NCBI RefSeq assembly: GCF_015832195.1
Contig: NC_052017.1
Location: forward strand, 108,722,929 to 108,786,928
From: Motacilla alba alba
Taxonomy: Eukaryota > Chordata > Aves > Passeriformes > Motacillidae
Reading direction: 5' to 3'
DNA: 64,000 nt
In this document: positions 14,501 through 26,500 of the stretch, in pieces
Numbering within the stretch: the stretch's first letter is position 1
How the letters are laid out: each line of letters starts with the position of its first letter
Program-made: the position numbers and the translations under genes
The notes under the pieces: model-generated
Seen by the model: the letters and a program-made list of their open reading frames with translations, nothing else
Database searches by the model: none
What the model was told of the DNA's origin: nothing

Positions 14501-17500
14501 ACAGCAATTTAACAATTCATACAGTTCATATCCTGGTTGAGGGGTCACTTCTTCAGGTAGGACAAATAGAAAGTTAATGTATTAAAAAACACTTCACTAC
14601 TGCCACCAAGACTTGCACAAGAAAAGAAAATTATCTTCTCCATGCAGAAAATTCTGTGATGGCAAACAATTTCCAGCACAGAGATAACTGTTAGGAGCTG
14701 GTATTGCCACCTTGATGGCCGATGGCCACATCAGAAGACTAGCACAATTAAAACCTATTCAAAGTATTTAGAAGTAAATTAAGACCTACCATCTATGTCA
14801 ACCATTTTTGGAGACCCAGATGCCATGTGTGAGTAACGGAGTGATTTAGTTGGCAAGGACTTCTAGAAGTCAGCTGGTCTAGTCTTCCACTCAAAGATGG
14901 GCCAACTTCAAAATCAGATCAGGTTGGTCAAGGCCTTGTTGAATGGAGTTTTAAGTGTCTCCTTTAAGTGATCCTCTCTGGGCACCTATTTGAGCATTTG
15001 AACCACTCTATTGTGAGGAACCTTTTGCCAATGTTAGTTGGAATCTTGTTCAAAACATCCTGGAAAAAACCTGTTTTCTGCAAAATGATTTGGTTCACAG
15101 CTGCTTGTATTTATTTAATTTTCAAAGGCCAAGCAGCATCAGCCTTTCAGAAGAGGTGCATACAGTAGCTAAAAGCCATGTCAGCAGGAGGAACACTTCA
15201 ATAAATTGGACATAACCTGCAATTCCCCAAATAAAGAATGGTTTCAGGTTCTAAAGTTATCTTCCTGCAATTATCACGCTCCTAATGAATGCATTACAAA
15301 TCCAATATCCCTATACTGGACTTGCCAGTAATGTCCTAAAATATTAATCTGTGCATGTGTATATTTTTCTAGCAAGCTTTTAAAAAGTACAGTTATGTTA
15401 CTTAGTTTCCTCTAGTTCTGAATTCAAATTTTACAGCAATACAGATATGGAAGCATATTTGTGTCTTGTACTTCCTTGGACAATAATTAATTTTTAATAG
15501 TGAGGCTGCTGTATTCCACACTTAAACTAACTGAAATATAATGAGAACATTACTGGTAATCTGATTGTAATTGCACTGACTGGCCAGTTTTTATAAAATC
15601 AATGGGAGTTTTTAGGAATAGTAAATTGCTTGGATTGTTATTTTCAACTGTTGCAAAAATGGCTTAGCACACGGAAGAGATTTAAAAAAAAAAATCTGTT
15701 TAAAATCTCTATGTGCAAAGAACCAAAAAATGAGAGCATAATGTAATAACTGAATTGCCTCCAAAATTCCTGTCTGACTGGTTCAGGTGCAAGTTTTACA
15801 CCTATTAGTATGGTATTTAGTGAAGTCTGTATTCTCTCTGTTTCCCTTTTAAAAACTTATTTATTTTTTTCTATGCTTGCATATTTTAAATGGTGCTGTA
15901 GCAACAGTCACTTTGATTTTGGGCATTTGTAGGGAATTAAATACTGGTTTATATTCACAGACCAAAGCAAGTGCAAGGAATGTCACCGACCTCCAGGAAG
16001 TAATTAATTTTCATGAAATGCCCTGTCTTTTAACAGTTATTGCTTAAAAACATTTCTTTTGCAATGAATAGCCCCATATATTTTCACCAAGACACTTCAG
16101 AAATTGATATCCCACTAGGACTAAATTAAATTTTTTATTACTATCTAGCTCTATTACAACACTAATTGCTAGTTTTGAGATTGGTACAATCAATCATGCA
16201 ATTTACATTCCTAGAAATTGTTTTAGATTGAGTATTTTTCCATTTTTTTAAACTTTAAACTAACAGAAGTACCTTCAGGGGTTAAGATTAAACAGTCTAA
16301 GTATTAATACCTTGAGTACATTTACATGAAAGCTTTTAAAATGTCACAAACAGAGAGCAGGCTTGTGCAGGTGTCATTTCCTGATTGACTAAATCAGATC
16401 TAAACCAGCATGGTGGCCACAGGAGCTAGTCTCATCCTTCCCTCCACCCTAGCCATGCAGCCTTGATACCTTCTTGCTGTTTATGGCTGTGCACTGTAGC
16501 CCACTGAATCAATCACCTAGTTCATCTAATTGAAGATGACAGGACAATATGACCCCTTTGGAGCCAGTGTGAAGCCAGAACAACATTTTATGTTGAAATA
16601 TGGAGAGATAGATAGATAAACAGATAGATAGATAGATAGATAAACAGATAGATAGATAGATAGACAGACAGGAAGAAATGGATATATGCAGATAATCTAC
16701 ATTTTCAGTTTCAGGTAACAGTAAAACTGCTATCATACTGTTTGCTGAGCTATATTTTTGTTAACCATGAAACTGTACAACCAGTGGCATATCTAGCTGT
16801 GACTTTTGTTTGGCCAACAGAAGAAAGGCCCATGCTTTTCTTAACAAAATAAGAAAACAGATGTGTTAGTTTAAAATTTGTGCAGACAAGCCAGTAAGAA
16901 TATTGTGTCATCGAATCTCCTCCGTAACACATTACTGAAGTTAGGCTCTGCTGCCACTAAGACTTTTAAGATGGCTGTAAGGTCAAGAACAATGATTTAC
17001 TAGGTTACCAGAGTAATGTTTTTAAAAATGAGATAATGTGCATGCAATGTTTTCCTAAGGGTTCAAGATATCCCTTGTATATATTATTGGATAAATGATC
17101 ATGTGTATTTCATTAATTCAGCTGTATACTGAAGCTGTGAAGAGAGAAAATAATGCATTTGATGGTTTTATTTCAAGCCCCCTTCCCCAAGAGGAAAAGC
17201 CCCCTTTCCCATCCATCCCCACCAAATCACTAGAATATTTAAAAACCTGCCTTAAACTTTGCTTGATTTTGATCAATGGAGAGCACCACCTTGCTTGTAT
17301 TCTTACACAAATTTCCACAAGCATACTAACTACAAACTACTGTGCTACTGCTGACGGGAAATAGCACGGCTCCCTACAGCCTCCTTAGGCTAGAGAGAAC
17401 AATAGCGAGAACAATACTGATCTTTTCTCCCAGGTATCAAAAGACAGGACACATGAGAATGGCACAAAGTTGTGCCAGGGATATTCAGACTGGACATTGC

Positions 17501-20500
17501 AAAACATTTCTTTACTGAGCCAGTGGTCAAACACTGGAAAAGGCTTCCTAGGGAGATGGTCAATTCCCCAAGCCAAATTAAGAGGCATCTGGATAGTGCT
17601 CTTAATAACACAATTTAACTTTTGGTCAGGGCTTAAGTGGTTGGGCAGCTGGACTAGATGATCATTGAAGATCCCTTACAGCAGAAATATTCTAGTCTAA
17701 AACTGCCTTGCCTCTATCTAACAGAGAACACATCAAGAGAGACCTACCCAAAAAGACTTGGAATACAGGGTTAGAGTCAGCTGAATGATCTCTTGTCTAA
17801 GGGCTTGCCCACACCTCTGTCCTTTCACATTATCTCCAGACATTCTTATTCTGGCCTTCCTACTCCTACCAGCTCATTTTACAACAGCTCCAGTAAGTGT
17901 CAGACCTTTCTATGAGCCTCTCAAACTCACTAATAGAGCAGAAAAACCACTCAACTTCTTTTGCTGTGTTAGTTTTCTACCACATTAGGAAGTCAGAGTG
18001 AAGCACAGTGGGCTCTCTCTGACAAGCTCCAGTGGGAACACATACCCTGTCTGGAAGCCATGTGCTGTTGAATCACTTCCTATGTCACATGAAAGCACGT
18101 ATTTCTGGCTGCAGCACCACGAGCAGCTGAGCTAATTAAATACCCTCCCACCCCACTTCCTCCCTCTTGAAACCATCCTCTCCAGGAGCATGCAGCAAGG
18201 ACAAAGAGGATATTTAATTCCTTTGATCTTGGAATGAGGTAACTACACTGAAGTAATGAAATTAGGAAAGGGAAATCACTGGCTGTGATACAGAATTTTG
18301 ATATGGAATCTAATTAAAATCCCAGGATGAGCTCATGCGGACTGATCTACGCATAGCCACACCAGTGACAAGAGCACCATAATGCAGCATGCACAAAGAG
18401 GGATTGGAAGCTATGTTTTAGAAGTACTTCAGAAAACATTCCTTCATCAACATGGGCTTGCCTAAATATAAACCATGTTCCAGTTTCAGATGACAGTAAT
18501 TCTACTATCATACTATGTGCTGAGTTAAATGCAAGAAATTCTGTTTACAAACATACAGGAACAAGAATACATCTCATGCAGTCATTTAAAATGACACATT
18601 AATTACCTTCATTTAGCGATCAACTGCTGACAGATATATTTACCTCATATATGTCATTCATCCAGATTGTTATACTTTGAAAACTCTTCAGATTTGTGAT
18701 GTCATATACGAGAACAAAGCCTTGTGCACCACGGAAATAGCTGGTACTAAGTGTATGGAACCGTTCCTGGCCAGCAGTATCCCTGAAGGAAATTGTAACA
18801 AATCACACACATACAAACAAACAAACAAACAAACAAACAAGATGTGATCAAACTGCAGAATCCCCAAGAAAGATTACTTTACGGAGTATTGTCCAAGTTT
18901 TAAATTATGTACTCTAACATGAAACAAACAAGAAAAAACACAGATGACAGAAAATCTGGGTGCCAGATATAGCAATAAAAGAAATACACTGGAAATGTAT
19001 TCTGAATAATACAGCCCTACTAGGGAAGCCAAGCCAGTGGCTGAAACCTGAAAGTAATGTCAAGCCCACCATTCCTTCTTTATATAAGTAATTCAGGCGA
19101 TAAAAAGACAAGATGTCAGATGACATCCCCATATTTGGACAACCCCTTTGTAAACTGTGATACAAACAACAACCTGGTTTAGATGGAAGACAGGTTTTGG
19201 GAAAAAGCCATAAAATATAAGGACACAGCGGTTCTTACACATAATGCCAAAACTTGAGGAAACAAACGCAAATGGTATCCCTCAATCTGCTTCAGGAGAT
19301 GTTGGCTACAAAGCACCATACCTGAAATGTTTCTACACTACTACACCAAGCAAGAGGAACAAATGAGACAAGCTCCAAGCTTTGTCCCAGTCCCAGAGAC
19401 ATGACATCACTGGCATGAGTGAAACCTGATGGGAAATAAAATGAATAAGGAAGGTGCATGCCCAGTGGAAGCAAAGCCAGGTGACATGGAAAGAATACAG
19501 AGATTCTGTTTGCCACTGGAGGGAGAAAATCTGTGTGGTCAAAGCTACACTGAAGCTGATAGAAACACGGGAGACAAATAAAAGGTTTTTTCAAATATAT
19601 GAATGGCAAAAGGCAGTGTAGAAATAACGTCAGTTTGTTACAGGATGAGGATGGTCACCTCACCTGGAGGGACATGGACAAGCAGAGGTGTTTAATGCAT
19701 TCATTGTCTTCAACACAGAAGACAGACCAAGGGGGTCTCAGCGCCCTGAGCTGGAGGACCATGACTGTGCGAGTGATCAACTCCCATTTGACCCTGAAAT
19801 TGTGTGGAATCTGCTTCTCCAGCTGGATCCCTACAAATCCATGAGGCCTGATGGGATTCATCTGAAAACTGTCAAAAAGCTGGCTGATGTCACCACAAAG
19901 CCTCTCTTGGTTTTTAAGCAGTCTTGGGAGTCTGGAGAGGTCCCAGCTGACTGGAAGCTGGGTAAAGCTGTCACAGTTTTCAAGAAGGGCAAGACTCTGG
20001 AAACTACAGGCCTGTCAGTCTCACTTCAGTGCCCAGTAAAATAATGAAAAATATTATTCTGGGAGATAAACCTGGACAACAACACAGTCATTGGCCACAG
20101 ACAGCACAGCAGGCCAAAGTCCTTCTTGCTGAATCTGACTTCCTTCTATAAAATGGTAATCCACCTACCTGATCTAGGAAAGCCAATAGATATGATCTCA
20201 ATGAACTTTAACAAAACTTTTGGAACTGTCTCTCACAGTAGCCTCCAGACCAAATGTCCAGCACACAGCTGGATAACCATGCTCAGTGATGGGTGAGCAG
20301 CTGGCTCACAGGTTGGGCACAAAGGGTTACAGTGAAGGGGGTGACATCAGGCTGGGGTCTGGTCACTAGAACTAGGGGTTCTGCAGTGCTCCATCCTCAG
20401 CCCACTTCTCTTCAACATCTTCATTAACCACTGGGATGCAGGATTCAAAGGGACACCAAGTAAGTTTGCCAAAGGTACTAAATTGGAAGAAGCTGTTGAC

Positions 20501-23500
20501 TCCCTCCAGAGCAGAGAGGCTCTGCAGAGAGACCTCAACAAATGAGAGGACTGGGCAATCACCAACTGCACGAAGTTTAACAAGGGCAAGTGCCAGACTC
20601 TGCACCTGGGACGGGGCAATCCTGGTTCTGTGTACAGACTGGGGAATGTCTTACTGGAAGGCAGGGCTGAAGAAAGGGACCTGGAGGTCCTGGTCACTGG
20701 CAATTTAAACATAAGTCAGCAGTACCCTGGCAGCCAGGAGGGCCAAGCATGTCCTGGGGGCATCAGGCACAGCAGCACCAAGCAAGCACAGGAGGGGATT
20801 GTCCTGCTCTGCTGTGCACTGGGGCAGCCTCACCTCAAGTGCTGGGGGCAGTTTTGGATACCACAATATGAAAAAGGCATTAAGCTCTTAGACAGCATCC
20901 AAAGGAGGGCCATGAAAATAGGGGAAGCCATACGACAAGTGTCTGTAGTCTCTTGGTTTGTTCAGCCTGGAGGAGACTGAAGGGAGACCTCATTGCAGTC
21001 CAACTTCCTCACAAGGGGAAGCAGAGGGACACGTACCGATCTCTTCACTCTGTGTGACCAGTGACAGGACTTGAGGACATGACCAGAAGCTGAGTCAGGG
21101 GCAGGTAGTTTGGCTGTCAAAAAAAGATTCTTCACCCAGAGGGTAGTTGGGCACTGGAACAGGCTGCCCAGGGAAGTGGTCACAGCACCAAGCCTGACAA
21201 AAGTTCGAGAAGCATTTGGACAATGCTCTCAGGCACATGGTGAGATTATTGGTGTCCTGTGCAAGGCCAGAAGTCAGACTCAATGATCCTGATGGGTCCC
21301 TTCCAACTCAGCATATTCTATGATTCTATGAATTACGCCTTAAGAAAACTATAAACAAGCCTCTATTATTCTTTCATTAAAGCCTGAGATGAAATAAGTG
21401 CAGATCCAATACTGGTCAGATAATTCATACACAGATTTACTCCTTGACAAGTTAAATACTGGTATATAATCTTCAGTATTAGATGCCTGGAAAGCCAGGT
21501 GTCAGAAGCCCAATATAACTTTCAGAGAAATTTCAGAACCAAAAATAGTGCACATTCCCAAAGATTCATCTTATCAAAAGTAATGTCTCTTGGTGACCCT
21601 TTCGAACATACATTTGATGGGTAATGAAATCTAACATCTTGCTTTCTCACTTTCCTCAATGTTCCTATACAATTAAATACACTTCATACGGATCATAGAT
21701 CTGCACTTGTTTGTATGCTGCAAGTTTTATTGCGAACACAACCCGGTGACAACCCTTTTTTTTAACGTACATTAGTTGTTGCAAAAAAAAATATACTCTC
21801 CCAGGCTAAATTCAAATTTTAAAATTTTCAAGTAGGAGTACCTGCACATTATAAAGACACACAATTCAAAGTAGATGAGATTTTTCATGTCATAATGCAA
21901 TTTAGTTGGCTTTCTTTTGTGATACTAATTAAAACTTACCATATTTGAAGTTTCACTCTTGTATCATTAAACACTACTGGCTTTACTTTAAAATCAATGC
22001 CTAGAAGAAAAAAGGAAAATCTGTAACATTTCTCATAACAACATGGATTCCCTTATAAGATTGTTTCTCAGCTCTAGTTATCACACAATTTCAAACAGAA
22101 AGTGAAAAGGAACAATAGCACAGAAAGAATAACTAGCCAACCACATACACTCAATATGGAAGCTTTAAAAGGAAATTATTCACTGCTGAGTGCCAATACA
22201 TTGCACAAATACAATACAAAGCAATGCCAATACCAAGCAAAGAAAGGGCAGGTCAAAGCAAAGGTGAAGATATTCTGAAACTACAAGTAAGTATTACCAT
22301 GGATTGGCAAGGGACGTGACAGCAGTTTCATGGCCTATGCACAACAGTACATTGTACAAATACACTGGTGATTTTCAAGAGCATGGCAGCTATGAGTGGG
22401 AAGGTAAAAATGCTCACAAAGCAGCTGTCACATGGGCAACACAATTTTCTGTCCTTACTTCCAAATCCCTAAAAAAAAAAAAATCCAGGTGTACATGAGC
22501 AGAAGTACAACTTGCCTGTACACAGCAAGTGCAAAGACAAACATACATGGGATTTAATTCAAAATGAAGAGGACTGGCTCTACAGCCTAAATCAGATCCA
22601 GAAAGCCAATGCTAAAAGCAAGCATTAATACTTAAAATCAATCCAGAATGTTGTCTCTGTGCACACTACAAAGATATTTTCCTTATGATTTATAGCGTTT
22701 TCCTTTATTGAATCGTCAATTAGTACTCCAGACGTGTTAGATGATACCTAGATTTATGAGCTGTTGAAGTTCCAGTTCTAAAATTAGAATCTGCCAGCTA
22801 TCAGCTGCTATCTTAGAATGACGTATTTTTGCAGAGTAAAGCATTGTTTCCCCTATTACTTCATTGCTGAAGTTTGAAATACCATTTGATAATTTCCATT
22901 ATTGCTTTTGTCCCCCACTGAAAAACAATTAGGCTCTTCTTGTCAATTATAGAAAATGAACTTAAGGTAACATTGTGACAGCTGACCATACTGTATGGGC
23001 AAAATTCCATAAGATCAAACTATAGCTACTTAAAATGACAGCGTCTTTTCACCAGTAGTAATGTCATTTGAAGGAACCAAACAGATTGAAAACACACAAA
23101 AATTTTCAGTTAATACCACTGAACTGATTTCTGTAAGAATGTGCAAGCCAAATTACTAATCAAAGGAAAGCACCCATGGCAGCAAACCAAAAATGCAGAG
23201 GAAATGCTCCCTTTCTCTGTACTGACAGATGTATTGTGCACAAAATTTTGACAAGTACACTCTCACATGCATGCACTCACACGCACTTTCAATGCCATTA
23301 CCATTTTTTCGTGTGTATGTGGTAAGGGAGTTGAGGTGGATTTCAAAAATTATTATGATAATCATGTCCTTCACTTGATGAATTTTCATTGAAGCTTCAG
23401 TGAAAAGGAAAGATGAAATAATATAATTGGTATTGGTAATTAATATTACACAAAGCTTCCTTGATGGAATTAATATTGTCAGAAGGAAATGTAATTTAAG

Positions 23501-26500
23501 TAAAATTTGCTCATGTAAGGTGAGATTCCAATGTGATGGAAAACACTTGCTCCTGAAATTCACATGGTTTTGTTTAATTATCTGTATCATTTTCTACAAT
23601 TGATGTTGAAACAGTTGAGAGGGACAGAGTATACACTGGGAGGCTGGAACGTCACTTACAAATGGTGCATTGGGAACACAGCAAAAAAATATATTCCAGA
23701 CAGGGATTCCCAGAACTATAGGGAAAAGTTCTCAGTTGACATAATTTTAATAATAAATTGCTATAAGCTTTTTAAAAAAAAATTGTAAAAAGGGAAGCAG
23801 AGTGCTGAATCAGACTAAAACTTAATCTAAATTAAAATCAGGCATATTGACTTCTTAAGTCAACTTCAAAATTTATTGACCTAAAAGGTCAATGAATGTT
23901 AGTGAAAAACAGAAGTCAATATGTTCTGCATGCATGAATTGTTCATGTCTTTATATGAAATTTCCAGCAAACTTAGCAAATTGGGGAGACAGAAAAGAAA
24001 AATGAGATACACAATGCCAAAGACAGCTCACGGATTTCAGATGCTTTTAAGACCTACCTGGTATACAACATGATCAACATAACAAAGCAAGCATTGATTA
24101 CAGCTCTTGAGATAAATGTTATTGGAATGCAACAGCATGTACTTGCCTCTTTTAAGCTATCAAATAAAACCAAGAGGGAGGATGCTGGGTGCAAGCTCTA
24201 ATTCTGGTTGTTATTTCCAACTTTCATAGCCATGAAAATTTATTTTCTTTGTATTTCAAAGAGTAAATAATGCTCATATTAGGACTGAGGCACCTTAAAG
24301 ACAATTAAGGCTAAAAAGCATAAAAATAGTCAGCCACAGGGTAATTCAGCTGTGAAATGCCCCTCTCTTCCCTCCCTTTGTCCATCTGCAGAAATCCTCT
24401 TCAAAGAGGTCTTTTGCAGCTGGCCTGGAAAATTACAGCACACTTTTCACCCAAACAGAGCTGGTGGGTCCCTGATAGAAAATGCTCAAAAACATATGTC
24501 TGCCCAAAGAAAATACAAGTTTGAGTAGCTTAGCAGGGTACAACAGGGAAAGCATGGACAGAGGGTGGTGAATGCCCCTGTGCAGGTTCTACCCAGCCCA
24601 CTGCCTGTCATACAGCATCTTCAACTCCAGGAACAAGGAAGCAGTTCCTAGCAGCTCCTGCACCCAAACTGGGCAAGTGCCCAGCGAGACATGGTGGGTT
24701 GAGTTTCCACTGTTACTCCTAACCCATACTTAACCCCTCCTAGTTGCTGGTGCATTTCTTGTATCAGATTCTTTTCTGAACATGTCAAGCAATGTCTGAA
24801 GCAGAGAGGTGTGTCTGAGCAGTCACAAGAACTGATAATTCCTGGTTTGCTGAGAAAAGCAACTCATGGGATAAGATGGTTTGTTAAGAAAACAAGAGTG
24901 ACAAAAATATCCAGTTTTGTTAGAAAAGAGAAAAGATGTGGATTGCTACTGGTGTTCTTAACACAGGACACATTTACCTTCAATATGGGTCATTTTTTGT
25001 TGATTACTTTATTCCCTTCTAAAGTAAATATCAGGGAATCTACATAGACTTTTTAATCCTAATTGAATTTGTACCACTTTCAACTATAACAGATTTGGGA
25101 GGACTCACAGCTCTGCAGAAATGTTTCTCACAGAAAACACATGTGCTGAAGGACCACAGCAACCACAATACAGCAAAATAACCTCACAGCCTGTGAGATC
25201 ACAACTCTGTTCACTGCTATACAAGGAGGTTCTTTTGTTCATAAACCTCTATGACTTTATATGCAATACTATTGTTTAAACAAAGACATTTATTCTTTAT
25301 AATCTATTCATAATACAATGCATCCACCTTATGATGTGTATAAGTTTAATTAGAAAATTATAACTGCTGATAATTTATCCAAACTATGTAATTGAAGAGG
25401 AGGAAGGGCACCCAGCCTTGAGTATTTAAATGTTGCATTAAAAGATTTCAATGAAAATTTACCGTGGATGTATTTTTTGCATTTTCTCATAAAATACATA
25501 ATTTTAGAAAAGTTCACTACAAAATACTTGTCTGGCTTTTTCCCCCCACAATAACACTAGGAATTTTCCTAGTAACACAAATCTGTGATTCATGATGACA
25601 TAGAAATGAGACAACCTTTCAACAACCTTTTAACTTGTGTGCCTATGACCCTCTGCCACCAAGGAAGGTGATGGCACATGATTTTGTCAGGGAACTCAGG
25701 AAGTTGCAAGACTGCACAGTCAGGATAACGTTCTCTCTACTCAAATCACCATTTGAATTGGACAGGTAAAGTGAAAAAATCACCTGACAGCATATGAGCA
25801 TTTAATAGGCTGTACAACAGAAAGGGATCATTTGACTGAGCTTGTAGGAAACAGGCATCCAGATAAAAACAGTTATTTGTTCTGATGGTATCAATAGTGA
25901 GGAAGGAGACATCACAAACTGAGAAAACACTGTGTCTTCTTCCTTTACATCACTAGGAGCCACAATCTCTAAGGCATCCTCTCCATTCCAGCTGCCTCAA
26001 AGAAGAAGGAACCCTCTACTTCCAACATTACTCTTTTGGAAGACACCCCTCATAATCCTGTTTCTTTTCAAAGTTCAAGCTCTAAAACACATTGTAAAAT
26101 GGAAATAAATGGAACACAGTAGTTCAGAAATAACTTTAAAAACACATTCAGGTAACAAATACCATGCTTGGATTATTCATTTATATTCCAGATAAGCATT
26201 CCAGATATTAAAAAATGTTTTTAAACATCTCAATAATAGGTGTCACTAATGAAACTAAAGAGATTAATCTTAGTCCATAAACTGTCACAAAAACTATTAT
26301 CTTCATTACTCCTTGAAATAGTTCAAGTCACAACTTGGGAAATATATTCTAAATATCATCACCATATAAAATTTTTAGAGTCTACAGTGGGCTGAATCAG
26401 GAGTAAAAGAAATTATGTCTCAAAATAATAACCTCATGGTCAGGAATCTCAATGTAAACCACATCAATAAAGCCACTATTTATTTTATAGCCATTCTTTG

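Larger units (their letters stand above)
10469..18643 (-). other. Rab gene intron 3
   Basis: The largest intron, about 8.2 kb. It contains a minus-strand CR1 fragment (about 14840-15085), a plus-strand CR1 fragment (about 17385-17705), a GATA-type microsatellite (16604-16670), a perfect hairpin (14404-14430) and a GC-richer island at about 12970-13250 of unknown origin. The AT-rich parts show no exon. Confidence 0.75.
18783..21939 (-). other. Rab gene intron 2
   Basis: About two thirds of this intron is a single 2-kb plus-strand CR1 insertion, antisense to the gene. A (CAAA)n tract lies at 18813-18840, close to the acceptor of exon 3. Nothing else is recognisable. Confidence 0.75.
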
